A DNA stretch of 64,000 nucleotides from Cryptomeria japonica (Eukaryota; Streptophyta; Pinopsida; Cupressales; Cupressaceae). A program made the position numbers and the translations under genes. Below the pieces are notes generated by a model. That model did not search any database. It had not been told where the DNA came from and saw nothing but the letters and a program-made list of their open reading frames with translations. Positions 36,228 to 48,540 of the stretch are shown here, piece after piece. Location: the NCBI RefSeq assembly GCF_030272615.1, contig NC_081412.1, positions 664,852,481-664,916,480 of the forward strand, read 5' to 3'. Numbering within the stretch: the stretch's first letter is position 1; the number at the start of each line of letters is the position of its first letter.

Positions 36228-38860
36228 CAATTAATGATTGCTTCCCACATGAGCATGTAACCTATTAAATACCATCAAATCCATCTTATCTCTCATGGAT
36301 TCCATCCATTTATTGTTATCTTTATCTACACATGTTTCTTTAAACATAGTGGGTTCAGACCCATCAGAAAGTAATAAATATTGAATAAAAAATTTATCCC
36401 TGGTTGAAGGCCTATGCTCTCTAGTGGACCTCCTAACTGGAGGAATCAACTCTTGTGCACTACTATCTGGAGGAATATGTTCTTCATTATCTTGGAAACC
36501 TTGTGGTTGATCATGTGCTTGAATTTGTACTAGTGGTTGTGGTTGGTTTACAATTACCTTTTGTTCAAACATATCACTACCATTTGTGATATCTTCTAAC
36601 GGATTATACTCTTCAGGTGTTTTGAATTCTTGTAAACTTGGCATTATGTTTTCATTAAATATCACATCTCTACTTCATATGAAGCACTTAGCAATTAGAT
36701 ACCACAACCTATAACCATATGTTTCTTCTCCATATCCAATGAAGATGCACCTTTTATATTTCATGTCAAGCTTAGTTGATTTTTATTTTGGAATATGAAA
36801 AAAAATTCACATCCAAGCACACACAAATGATCATAAGAAATTTTCTTACCTAACCATTTTTCTTATGGAATTCCAAATTCAAGTCAAGTGGATGGTGCTC
36901 TATTAATCAAGTACACTGATATATTTACTATTTTTGCCCATAACTCTTTTCCTAGTCTTTCATTTGAGATCATGCTCCATGCCCACTCCATAATGGTTTT
37001 ATTTAAACTTTCTGCAACACCATTCTCTTGTGGTGTAAGAGGAATAAACTTGATTCTCCGAATACCATTCTCTACACAATACTGATCAAATTCTTTTGAA
37101 CAATACTCACCGCCATTGTCAATTTTAAAACTTTTAATCTTATAACTAGTTTGGTTTTCAACAAGTTCTTTGATGATTTTAAATATACCAAAAATTTTAG
37201 ACTTCTTGTTCATAATATAAATCCAAACCTTCCTAGTGCAATCATCGAAAAAATTAACAAAATAAATGGATCCTCCAATAGATGCTACCTATGTGGGTCC
37301 GAAGACATCCAAATGCACTAGCTCTAATGGCCGTGCTTTAATCTTGTGCTCCCTTTTAAATAATTGTGTCCTCTTCTATTTTCCATAGATGCAATGCAAA
37401 CATAACTCCATATCCACTTCTTTCAAACCTAGAAGTTGATTCTTCAAAACCTCAAGTCCCTTATGGCTCATGTGTCCAATCCTTTTATGCCAAAGATTTG
37501 TGTTGCTATCTGTTACTAGGCCACTATAGCTCCCACTTCAATCTAACCCTCTATTACATACAATGTACTATATTTTCTTCCTCTTGCTATGACAAATGCT
37601 CCTTTTCTCACCTTCCATGTTCTTTCTCCAAATGTAACATTATATCCAAGAGCATCTAATTGCCTTGCTAAAATCAGGTTTCTTTTGAGTTCAAAAACAT
37701 GTCTCACATTTTTCAGCAACCAACTGTTATTGTTCTTCATCTTCAATAGAAAATCTCCTTTTTGAGTGATACAAAAAGGTTCATCATCATCGAGATAAAC
37801 CTTACCAAAATTACCATCTTGGTAAATTGTAAAACAATCTCTTGAAGAGGTTGCATGAAATGATGCTCCTAAATCAAGTATCCAAACATCTGCAACAACA
37901 TCAATTGAAGATAAAATAAGAGCATCAACATCTTCTTCAGAAGTTGTATTTACCTCATTATATTTAGATTGATTTTCAATCTTCTTTTTGTTCTAGAAGG
38001 TACAACAATTTTTCTTCATGTGGCCCTCCTCACCACAATGCCAATAGATGCCTTTTCTACCTTTGGATTGGGATCTTTTAGTAGAATTTAATCTTTTCCT
38101 TTGGTTATCCTTGCCTCATTGTTGTGTTCTCCCTTTGTTGCTATTTACTAAAGAAGCACCTACTGAATTACTTTGATTTTTCCTTTTCATATCCTCACTA
38201 AGAAGAACTCCTACAACATCATTGAATTTTACAAAGCCCTTTGGGCTAGATGTTGAGTTACTAACAAACATAATAACTCCTTCCCAACAATCAAGCAATG
38301 AACATAATAATAAGATAGCCTTTATCTCATCCTCTACTATAATGTTTACTTAAGACAACTGACTAACAAAAATATTAAACTCATTTAGATGATTTGTGAA
38401 AAAACTACATTCTTGAATTTTAAATTTATATAATTTCTTCATTAAAAATACCTTGTTCGATGTAGAAGATCTCTCATATAACTCTAATAGACAATTCCAA
38501 AGTCATTTTGTTGTCATTTGTGTTGATACACTGAGAAAAACATTACTAGTTAATGAAAGAATGATTGTAGCCACATCCTTGTGATCCAATTTATCCCAAT
38601 CTGGATATGACATGTTGGTTGGTTTTTTAGCTTTTTCTTCTAATGTGATTGATAGGTCCTTCTAATTTGAGGAGAGCTTTGGGTTGCAATTTCCACATTC
38701 CGAAGTTTTGGCCAAAGAATTTCTCAATTATTCATTTGTCTATGTCCTCCATCAATTACAACCTTTGTGATAAGTTTTTATACAGATTGCAATAACCAAA
38801 TTGATCAAAACAATCACAACACCAAAAAAATGGCTTCTTTGGGCTTCTCCAGTCATATAT
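36228..38860 (-). pseudogene. Copia gag-pol remnant, cut before RT
   Basis: Minus-strand order: UBN2-type gag (about 38640-38100), a CCHC knuckle with one Cys lost (HCGEEGHMKKNC, about 38040-38000), protease with DLGAS where DSGAS is usual (about 37890-37870), the pre-integrase zinc segment (37746-37543), the integrase core (37213-36884, with KIDNGGEYCSKEF and QENGVAES), and the integrase-RT linker (36665-36231) with a VRRSTREHRPS motif. It ends at the first RT residues. Frames shift at several points. This is the polyprotein of a standard copia element, 3'-truncated. Confidence 0.85.
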
Positions 38861-40403
38861 CTTCTACTTCACTCTAACACATAGAATGAAATGAAAGAAA
38901 CAATAATTTTTAGCAAAAGAACCAACCTATAATCGTCATTCAAACTTCCGATCTATAGTGCACAACAAATAGATAGATCAATGATCTTCCTATACACTTG
39001 TGGTCCCTCCTATGTTGGCTGGACTTTCAAAGGTCTACAGATTCTAAGATCTCTCTGATCTTCTTAGAAGATAGCATGGCACTACCCAAACTCTTTGAAA
39101 TTATATATAGGCCACGATTCCTACTCCAAATTTGATTATATATAGGCCACGATTACTACAATTTGATTAGGTTGGAACAAATTTTGTCTGCATTTGAACC
39201 AATTTTGTTTTCATTTTCCAAACTTCACATGCCAATAATATTAGGACTTAGATTTTTGCTTCATTAGGGGCTCTAGATTTGTAATATATCTACCTCAATG
39301 AGGTTTAATAACTAGTTCTTTCTAGAAGTAATAAAAGGGAGCCACTTTCTTTCTTGTAACTTTTTGAAAATCATAAAATAATAAATAAACAAAATTATAT
39401 ATGATTAACTATTAAAATAAAAAGCAATTTGATTTCTTGGTTTTTATTGATGTATTGGAAGAAATGTAGAGTGAGAGTAAAAATAATCTTTTCTATAATT
39501 TTTTTAAACATGTATAAATTACCTATCAAATTTACAAGTCTGATTCAAATATCTAAATTATAAGTTAATACTTTAATTCAAATTATTAAAAGAAAGAAAT
39601 ATGATTCTTCAACATTCAACATTCAAGAGACAATTGATTTTTGTTTTTAATTGAATGATACACAATTTTTAAAGACCACAAAATCATAATTTACGTCTAT
39701 ATATATGGCACTTACACACTTGTGTATGTTGTACTTCACTCTAAGGCACAAAGTTAGATGATTCTTATGAGAACTTTATCTTAGGAACCCAATAACCCAA
39801 TAAACTTCTCTACCTAGTTTATGAAATATAAAAAATTAAAGTGAAAGGTTGCATACAATAAAACTCTTCTAATTTGTTTATCAAACATAAAAAAATTAAA
39901 GTGATTAGTTGCATAAATTTATTTTTTAATATCTAGTCATCAAACATTAGACCCACAATATTCAAGAGTGAACTCACAATGCTAAAGATTGGATCTTAAG
40001 AATTCCCATGCCAATACATATATCATGAACATGAGTACCATCATATCATGAACATACTTTCTTTTAAAGAATGAAAAATTAGTTTCGCAGGACATAAAAA
40101 ATATCACTCAATCAAAAGTTTTAGAATTTTAATATCTTTACCTCCACTTTCAATTTTTTAATTTTTGTTATAATCACCCATCAACTCAATTTAATCTAAT
40201 AAGTCATCCTTACACAAGTGCATATGATCATTGTGTTTTTGGTTTCATTCTAGATGAGTCTCACTCACATGGATGATCCTTTGGCCACAATCTTAGTCCC
40301 TAAAATCTCCAAATTTAAAAATATATTCCAAGGATTCCTACCTATTCCTTTCTATTGAAGACCAATTAAACATGTGTATACGTATGTAACTTATTGCTAT
40401 TTT
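38861..40403. other. Possible copia LTR remnant and AT-rich DNA
   Basis: 39099-39170 holds two copies of a 35-bp unit with TATATAGGCCACGATT. Read on the minus strand each contains a TATA-like CCTATATATAAT, consistent with an LTR promoter of the copia remnant just described. LTR borders cannot be placed. The rest is AT-rich with no gene seen. Confidence 0.4.
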
Positions 40404-40580
40404 CTCGTATTTGAAATCTAGTTTATTCCATTCATTTTACATCTCATCATCTAAACATTTATTTGAATACCGTTGGGCTATAAAATAACATTCTTGTATT
40501 TTAAATCTAGTTTATTACATTCATTTTACATCTAATCATCTAAACATTTATTTGAATACCATTGAGCTATAAAATAACAT
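40404..40580. repeat. 89-bp tandem duplication
   Basis: Two adjacent copies with a period of 89 bp, sharing AAATCTAGTTTATT, ATCTAAACATTTATTTGAAT and GCTATAAAATAACATT, and differing at only a few sites. A recent local duplication of non-coding DNA. Confidence 0.85.
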
Positions 40581-42820
40581 TTTAGTTTGATGAAATAAAA
40601 TTAATCTTGATGTGCACATTCATATTAGAAACATTTGACATCAAAGACTTTCTTTCTATCTTTCATCTCTTTACATAATTTTTCATATTGATTCAGAAGA
40701 GCTCATGTCCTAGTGACATATTAGTAGCCCTCTAAAAGCAATTTTGAAACATTGTCAAACTTTATGGTAAAATAGAAAGAAAAATAGGTGTGGTGAATTA
40801 CGTCAATAAGAAGGTAGATGCACAATAATGGATGAATGTATGAATGTAGAAATCACTTTAAGACATAGATTTGAATTTTTTAATTAAAATGGAACATTCC
40901 ACATGCACACATATAAAATTATGATTTCCAAACCAATAATTTATATATCATTTTCAAATTTGAAATTAAATTTTTTTAATTGCTAAATTTTATAATTCAT
41001 ATATTTAACATTTAATATTTATGTCCTGGTATCCCAATATACATCTTATCCACGAATCTAGATAGATTGTTGCTTATCTATATGGATTTCCTTTGATTAG
41101 TTGTGGTCAAGACAAGGGGAAAGTTTACTCGTTTTCTTGACTTTATGTAGTTTGCTTTCACATGCATTCAAAATGAAAAGCCAGACATTATTGAATGCAA
41201 ATGTTGAAAATTTTTAAGCTCGCGCTTGTCAAGGGAAGAAAAATACAAAGTATTAGACACTATTTTCTTTCTTTGCTGTCATTTGATGGTGTAGTACGTC
41301 CACCATACTCGTTGACGGTCGACTTTCCTTTTCAACTAGCCCTTTCTCAGAGTCTTGAGTCAATATAAAGTCAGTCATACACCCTAATCTCATCCGTCTC
41401 ATCGACGTTATTAGTGTGTACACAGACGCGACTTGGTCGATTAAATTTGGCGTTAAGGGAAGATAGACATAAGGCCGTCACCATTTGTCAACCAAAAATA
41501 CATCAGAGTAAAGGAAATCAAAATCTAGTATTAATATCTCATTGTTCAATATTACATAGATTTTTTTACAGCAAGAAAAAGATCATTTCTACTATCAGCG
41601 AAATAGATTTTCACAACCAAACCAAACATGTACAACTCTACTCCATCACAACTAACATCAATGTAAAGTAGACTCCATCACAACTAACACCAATGCAAAG
41701 TAGACTAAACCAATAGAACATCCTCATAAGCCCAATCCATCGATGTAGGTAGTAGAAGAAGAAACAACAATAGGGAGAGAAAAGATCTAGAGCGAAAACA
41801 AAAAGTAGACAAATTGAAGCTTGAATTGCATTTCTACATGTAAAAAGACATTTATTCTTTAAATATAATCAATTGTATTATATGGTAAAATTAATATGAA
41901 AAAAAATTTCCTTTATTTTCTGTCTTGTCGGTAATTCTTTTTGTCTATTCATGATTTATTTTCATAAAATTTATAAAAATGATTATTTTATAATGTTAAT
42001 TTTAGTTATAACTTTTTTGTTTCTACCATTTACTAACAAAAAATCTTATAGAATGTTCTTTTAGATATACACCATGATTTTCATTATGTATTGGTTCAAT
42101 GGATACAACTTCCACAACCAATAATTCTAAATATTCCTTAACATATCCCAATCATGTCCCATTTTTTATTTGTAATTTTCCTCTTCCATATCTAGTGTAA
42201 TTTTAAATATTCCTCCTTCATGTCTATTTTCTAGGTCACTTTATGAAGTGATCTGATTACTATCATTATTTCCACTACCCCTTCACAAAATCATATCTAA
42301 CATTTTCATGCATTGTATTACAATATTTATTTGATGTATTCTATTGTTCTTCAACAAATGCTATAGATCTTGATGTTGTAGGGCAATCTATTGAAATACA
42401 CATATTATGGATATAACATTGTGTTTGTACATTTTGATGAATCTCTTTTACTACTATAAAAAATATGACTACTATTTAACATCTTTCATAAATTGGAAAT
42501 CAAATAAATGTCATTATATTTAATATCATTATAAAAGACTTAATGCTGAAAAATTAAAATCATCTCCAATGACCAAACTAAATAGAATTTTTTTTTTTTT
42601 AAAATCATTGATCACTCGAAATCAGATGGATCACTACGCATTATCATCTGTAATAATGAAACTAGATAGTTAAATAAACATGAGGAATAATGTATTCATA
42701 CAACAATAATTAAATTGTTAGTTGTCTCTTATTGCCTTGTTAATGCTTTGGACTTTTGTTTTCTTATCGCACATTAATTGATGACTACTTATAATAAAAG
42801 TAGAACAAGAGAAACGAAGA
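40581..42820. other. Upstream region of the RLP gene
   Basis: No gene seen. 41285-41510 is shared with 25640-25940. About 42130-42820 is shared with 24750-25380 and in part with 48060-48540. The conserved blocks near the gene may include its promoter. Confidence 0.6.
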
Positions 42821-42821
42821 T

Positions 42822-42829
42822 TATAAATA
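42822..42829 (+). promoter_or_regulatory. TATA box of the RLP gene
   Basis: TATAAATA lies 57 bp upstream of the ATG at 42886. It is kept in sequence and spacing in the pseudogene copy (25373-25380 to ATG 25432). This predicts a short 5' leader of about 30 nt. A second TATA-like ATATAA lies at 42841-42846. Confidence 0.6.
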
Positions 42830-42885
42830 AAGTAAGCTGTATATAAGTGTTTGCCCGATCGCCTTCAACACTTACATTATTAATC

Positions 42886-45672
42886 ATGTCTCCCATTTCA
42901 GTCATGCTGAATCTCACTTTTGCCTTGTCGATGATTTGTCCCTTCATCAATGGATGCCCAGCTGATGAAAGAAATTACTTGTTAGATTTCAAAGGAGGCC
43001 TCCTCGATCCAACTGGTCGCCTGTCATCATGGCAAGGCTACAATTGTTGCGAGTGGAAGGGTGTTCGTTGCGACTTCCATTCAGGCCATGTCATCAGCCT
43101 TCATCTCAAAAACCCTGTTACTAGCTACTGGGATAAACCCAAAAATCTTAGTGGGGCGATACATCCGTCACTGTTCAATCTGCAGTATCTTCAGCATCTG
43201 GATCTCGGAAACAATGATTTTGATGGTGCTTCCATCTCTCCAGAGTTTTCAAAACTGCAGAGCCTTACCTTCCTTAGCTTGGCAAGTGCTGGATTTGGAG
43301 GCGAGGTCCCTGTGGAGTTGGGGAATATCACAACCTTGCGCCAGCTCGATCTCTCAGCAGATTCTCGTACATACTACTTCACTACTCTCCAGAGTAGGAA
43401 GTTTGCAGGATTAATACAAAACCTCAGAAGCTTGGAGTATCTGGCTATGAATAATGTGGATATGTCGATGACAAATGATCACTGGAGAAACGCCCTCAGC
43501 AGCCTCCCTAATCTTCGGGAGATTTACTTGTCTTGGTGTAATCTTGAAGGTACAATACCGTCTCTTCTAAATCTCACTTACTTATCCGATCTCGATCTTT
43601 CAATGAATTCATTTTTTTCCCCATTGCCAGCTTGGTTTCAGAATGTCTCGTCCTTGGTTTCCCTTGATCTGTCTGATAATGGCGTAAACGGTTCCATTCC
43701 TTCAAATTTTTTGCACCGTTCAAGTCTGAGAAATCTTGACCTGTCATTTAACGATTTGGAAGGAAGCCTATCTTTCATTCAATACCAATCTTCCTCAATA
43801 GCCAACCTTAACCTCCACCGGAACTGGTTAGACGGAATAATTCCTCTTTTCTTTGTGGATTTTACTGAACTTAAAAATCTGGTTCTGGCAAATAATTACT
43901 TGACAGGGGACTTACCTCCGCTTGGATCTGCATTAGGGGAAGTCTTACCACTTTCAGTAATCGATCTTTCCTTAAACAAATTGACGGGCAATATACCACC
44001 CTCTATTGGTTGTCTTCCTCTGTTGAGAAGCCTCAATCTGGAAAATAATCAGCTTTCAGGAAAAATACCAGATACCCTTTTCAAGCTCGCTAGATTAGAA
44101 AAACTGAAACTTTCTACCAATAACTTAACCGGGATCTTTTCTCTTTCCATGATGGATAACTTCACTGAGCTTCGACAATTGGGCCTTTCTAACAACAGCT
44201 TTACAGTTAGCATTTCTTCAAGTTGGATTCCACCGTTTCCCCATCTGAGGTACCTGGGAATGAGATCTTGCAATGTTGAAGGAGATTTTCCAGCTTTTCT
44301 GTCTACTCAATATTCGCTAGTAGACTTGGACTTGTCAGATAACAAGATTGTAGGAGCTATTCCGACATGGCTATGGGATCTTCCCGTTCTTGAAGTGGTC
44401 ACTCTTTCAAATAATCAGCTACAAGGTTTTCTACCCTCGGTAATATCCAAGAAATTCGAGAGGGTAGACTTGAAAAGAAACAAATTACAAGGTTCTCTTC
44501 CATTTTTCAAGAACTGTATGTATTTTTTTGATGGGTCAAAGAATAATTTTACTGGTTCACTTCCTGCTACAATGTATGCTGGTTATACACTTCTCTCAGG
44601 TAATAATTTAACTGGAGAAATTCCATCTTCATTCTGCTCAGTTCATACTGAGCTTGTGCCCCTCTCAGCTATTTATCTGGACTTGTCAAAGAACAATCTG
44701 AAGGGCACTATTCCTCCAAATTTGTGGGGATGCAACCAGTTGGTGGTTTTAAATTTGGCTGAGAACGATTTACAGGGGGAGATACCAGAGCAAATGGGAA
44801 AAATGAGGTCTCTTGATACACTAAATCTCTATGGTAACAATTTACATGGTACCATTCCTTCATCCATTGTAAATTGTGGACACCTACGAGTATTTGATTT
44901 AGGGAGCAACCAAATTCAAGGGAAGATCCCAGTTTTGTTTTCTGAGCTGCAAAGGCTCCGAATCCTGAACTTGGCTTCAAATCAATTTGAAGGCACTATT
45001 CCTGCTCTCCTGCTTGAGTTGGAGTTCCTACAGATTTTAGATTTATCCCACAATTGTTTATCAGGACCTATTACTAAAAATCTAGGAAAGCTGTATGCTA
45101 TGGCCAATGAATCACCTAATGATGAATCAGAATTCGCTAGACCCGTCGTAGAAGATGATGTCTTTCATGACTATTATTCCCTAATTCCGGATCAGGTTAC
45201 TCTTTGGGTTAAAGGGCGAGCACTTGCATATGAAAAGATATTCAAGAAATTTAGATTTATGGACCTATCTAACAACAAGCTCTCAGGCAATATTCCTCCA
45301 GAAGTAGGTCTTCTCAAGAATCTAAATGCTTTGAACTTCTCAAGAAACAATTTGAGTGGTCCCATTCCAAAATCTGTGGGAGGCTTGGTTCAACTGGAGT
45401 CCTTGGATCTCTCAGCAAACAAATTGTCTGGAAGGATTCCCTCAGAACTTCTGAACCTCACGTTTCTTGAAGTTTTGAATGTTTCAGACAACATGCTTTC
45501 TGGTTTGATACCGCAAGGCAAGCAATTTGCAACCTTTGACGCTTCTTCTTTTTCAGGAAATCCAGATCTACATGGACCTCCATTAGAAAATAGAACACTT
45601 AGCCATGGTTTTGGTGGGAATGGCAGCCCAGGCAGCCAAGAAGAATCAAATAATGAAGCATCAAACAAATGA
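42886..45672 (+). CDS. LRR receptor-like protein, no membrane anchor
   Basis: 928 codons from the first ATG after the TATA box. An upstream extension to 42847 would need a GTG start. Residues 1-24 form a signal peptide. The N-terminal cap follows with ERNYLLDFKGGL and NCCEWKGVRC, typical of Cf-type receptor-like proteins. About 25-28 plant-type leucine-rich repeats (LxGxIP) run to about residue 885, broken near 738-780 by a non-LRR island (DQVTLWVKGRALAYEK). Four repeats follow. The family normally ends with an acidic segment, a membrane helix and a short tail. Here the protein stops after a Ser/Asn/Glu-rich stretch, and the Cys pair of the C-terminal cap is replaced (LHG, RTLSHG). It is intronless, as is usual, and has no internal stop. 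Likely role: extracellular recognition in immunity or development, perhaps secreted. Confidence 0.88.
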   Translation: MSPISVMLNLTFALSMICPFINGCPADERNYLLDFKGGLLDPTGRLSSWQGYNCCEWKGVRCDFHSGHVISLHLKNPVTSYWDKPKNLSGAIHPSLFNLQYLQHLDLGNNDFDGASISPEFSKLQSLTFLSLASAGFGGEVPVELGNITTLRQLDLSADSRTYYFTTLQSRKFAGLIQNLRSLEYLAMNNVDMSMTNDHWRNALSSLPNLREIYLSWCNLEGTIPSLLNLTYLSDLDLSMNSFFSPLPAWFQNVSSLVSLDLSDNGVNGSIPSNFLHRSSLRNLDLSFNDLEGSLSFIQYQSSSIANLNLHRNWLDGIIPLFFVDFTELKNLVLANNYLTGDLPPLGSALGEVLPLSVIDLSLNKLTGNIPPSIGCLPLLRSLNLENNQLSGKIPDTLFKLARLEKLKLSTNNLTGIFSLSMMDNFTELRQLGLSNNSFTVSISSSWIPPFPHLRYLGMRSCNVEGDFPAFLSTQYSLVDLDLSDNKIVGAIPTWLWDLPVLEVVTLSNNQLQGFLPSVISKKFERVDLKRNKLQGSLPFFKNCMYFFDGSKNNFTGSLPATMYAGYTLLSGNNLTGEIPSSFCSVHTELVPLSAIYLDLSKNNLKGTIPPNLWGCNQLVVLNLAENDLQGEIPEQMGKMRSLDTLNLYGNNLHGTIPSSIVNCGHLRVFDLGSNQIQGKIPVLFSELQRLRILNLASNQFEGTIPALLLELEFLQILDLSHNCLSGPITKNLGKLYAMANESPNDESEFARPVVEDDVFHDYYSLIPDQVTLWVKGRALAYEKIFKKFRFMDLSNNKLSGNIPPEVGLLKNLNALNFSRNNLSGPIPKSVGGLVQLESLDLSANKLSGRIPSELLNLTFLEVLNVSDNMLSGLIPQGKQFATFDASSFSGNPDLHGPPLENRTLSHGFGGNGSPGSQEESNNEASNK

Positions 45673-48059
45673 CACTCTACTCTCTACATGATAGATAGGC
45701 TAATAATTGAACCGTAGTAGTTTAAAAGATAGATATTAGGCTAATAAATGAAATTAGAGTATATGCAAGATTTGGCTTATCTATATAATAGTATTTTGTT
45801 ATTTGATTATTTTGGTGTTAGTTTTTTTTTAGGGAGTGCATTCAAATTAATAATTGTATGTTACATATTATATAATGATAAGCATTATTTGAAATTTCTT
45901 CTATAAATAAATATATTTATTAATTTAGTATATTACAATTTAGGTTTATATTATGTATTTTATGATGCTATGAAATTACTAAGAAGAATCTTTACAGTTC
46001 TTAATAATCTGTTTTGATTATTTTATTCAATAATGAATATAAATTTACTAGTTCTTTTTTCTATCATCATATTTCTAAACTAGAGACTTAAAGATGCAAA
46101 TAATTGTACACTGTCATCATTAAGTTATGTTTAGTGACATGAGTGATTCTTATTTTCATTTGTTTTAGTCTTTAGTTTTGGCTAATAACTTGGGTGAGCT
46201 ATTTAGCAAGATTTTCATCCATCGTGATACACTCAAATCATATACTAGTGTTTCAGGCTCAATTTGAAGGTACTAAAGCATAGTCTAGATATAGACAAAG
46301 GCAACCAAATAGAGTTTAGCAGAGAAGGGAAGGACTAGAGAACCTAGTTCCATAGTCCAGGTATTTTGACCTAAAATTTAGTTAGAAGATATTTTGGAAG
46401 CTCTTGAGACTAGTTTGACCCCTGTTCTACACTTGGACATCTATTAGGACCAAGAAGCCTAGCTCTAGTGTCCAACCATGTGAGCTCAAAATTCAAGTGA
46501 AGGCTCCTCCCTATATCCCATTTCTTGTTTTATGAACCTTGATTAATTTTTTATATTTTGATTTGTCTATTTATGTTGTTTATTTTCAATAATGCATCAT
46601 TTAGCCTAGTTCTTTGCATCTATCTCATTGAATCAATAAAATAAAAATAGAATAACCAATGCATCAAATACCCAACTCTCCCAAGGGTTTAAAGTTAGGC
46701 TTGATTGGTTATTTTGCGATTTAATTAGTGGGAATGGGTTTCTTACTTTGCATGTTTATAATAGTGAACCACATTTACCTCATTACATCTTTGCAAACTT
46801 GACATGTCTTACATTTGCATATTTTCTAATTTACATTTTCAAATTTGGGTTGCAAAATTTTTAAAAGATGACATGTGTTTTATAATTTCTCTTTTAAGAA
46901 ATGTCTTATGTTTCACATTCACTTTCTTAAAAGATTTCAATGTAATCTTATATTTCATATTTTCTTTATTAAGATCCTTTATGCATATCTTATGTTTCAT
47001 ATTCATGTACTTTGTAAATTATGGCATATGCTTTGCTAGATGTTTCATATTATACCATTAAGTTCAATTATAGTCCTCCCAAAATCTTTCTCACCACTGA
47101 GGATATTTATTTTCAAGAAGAGATTATTACACTTCTATCAACAATCTCCCTTTTAGGGATGAAGATTTGAAGAATGGTGTTCATCCTTCTCCTAAAATGT
47201 ACCTCCCTTATCAGGGTCATTTGGTGCAAGAGGAGGATACCATTGACACTTTTCCTAGTGATACCTTAGCTTCTATTCACTTCAATGAGACCCTTCTAGA
47301 GATGACGCTTTGATGAATTATGTTTTTCTCTCTCCCAAAAGTTAGCTTACTCATGATGATACTTTGGTACAAGAGGAAGATATCACTAACAATGTTTTTC
47401 AATGATCTCTCTCCTAAAGATGGACCTTTAGTTAAAAAAGAGTCTAATCTAGCTCATGTTAATACAATTCATATTTAAAATACTACAAATGATCACGAGG
47501 AGCCTAAATTTATTGTTAAAGGTGGTTAGAATCCAACTAGACCTCATGGCCACATCTTAAGCTTTGTCAAACAACTTATTAAATAGATAAGATGAATCAA
47601 ATATGTCACAACAACATAGTTATTGTGTAGTGGCTCACACATATAACTACCCAAAAAGTATTATTCCTACTTCCCCATCCCTTGCCTTCAACAACATCTT
47701 GATAGGGAACCTAATATTGTTTAATAACTTCATGCTACAAGATCTCTCTTTTGGATTTGATTCAAACTTCACCTTCATAACTTCATTCAAGAAGCGTTAT
47801 AAAATTTATTTTTCTCTCCTTCTAATAGAAAAAAGGATATTATGTTCTCACAAGATTAAAGTAAATTCCCTAAATATTTCCCAAGTAAACATTAGTAACA
47901 AAAACTAAAAAGATCTAAGGTAGGAACTAATTATGTAATCAAGATTTAGTTGTAGGTCTCCCATGTAGAATAGTTTGCAATTATCTTAATAAACTCAAAT
48001 CATTTACCATGGTATGTTCTTCCTTTATTTTCCCTTTTCTAACTAATATTTCCTCTTTA
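45673..48059. other. Intergenic with faint retroelement traces
   Basis: No gene supported. 46240-46520 has two related segments (AACCTAGTTCCATAGTCCAG and AGCCTAGCTCTAGTGTCCAA) reminiscent of gypsy LTR sequence. 47150-47460 has two copies of a Glu-rich coding-like segment (LVQEED) in broken frames. 46800-47010 repeats ATGTTTCATATT-like words. All are too decayed to classify. Confidence 0.4.
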
Positions 48060-48540
48060 TTTATGATATTTACCAACATATATTTTAATGTTCTTGAATT
48101 TAAGTTATAATTTTTTGTTCCTAACAAATTTATGACTAAAATTTTTATACCTCCATTTCATTGAATTTTTATCTTTATTTTTGTTCTCCAATGGCTCAAT
48201 GAATATATACCAACCAATTTCAAAATTTCTTAATCACTTTCAAGGTTATTTCATTTCTTTCATTATTATCATGTTACTTCTTTGTAATATTTTCTCTAAC
48301 ATTTGCATGCACCACATTATAATTTTTCTTTTTGATATTCTATAGTTCATTAATTTGTAGTGTAGACTTAATGTTGTAGGTCTATCTATTGAATTGGACA
48401 CCATGGATATACAAATTTATTTTTCAACATTTTGATGAGTGGATTTTCTAACTTCAAAGTATTTGAATCCTACTTAACATCTCTCACAAATTACAAATCG
48501 TACAAAAATACCATCATATTTAACCTTGTTTCCCAAGAAT
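48060..48540 (+). other. Third copy of the RLP upstream region, without gene
   Basis: In order it shares with 42000-42510: the TTATAATTTTTTGTT block, the CCAATGGCTCAATGAATA-like block, the TTGATATTCTATAGTTCAT block, the CTTAATGTTGTAGG block, CATTTTGATGA, and CTACTTAACATCTCTCA. It stops before the TATA box and coding start. The rest of the copy is missing, perhaps lost before the gypsy insertion at 49199. Confidence 0.65.

Noticed and set aside
42847-42885. Upstream extension of the RLP reading frame by 13 codons
   Set aside because: It would start at GTG. The first ATG at 42886 begins a good signal peptide, and the pseudogene copy has its ATG at the same place.
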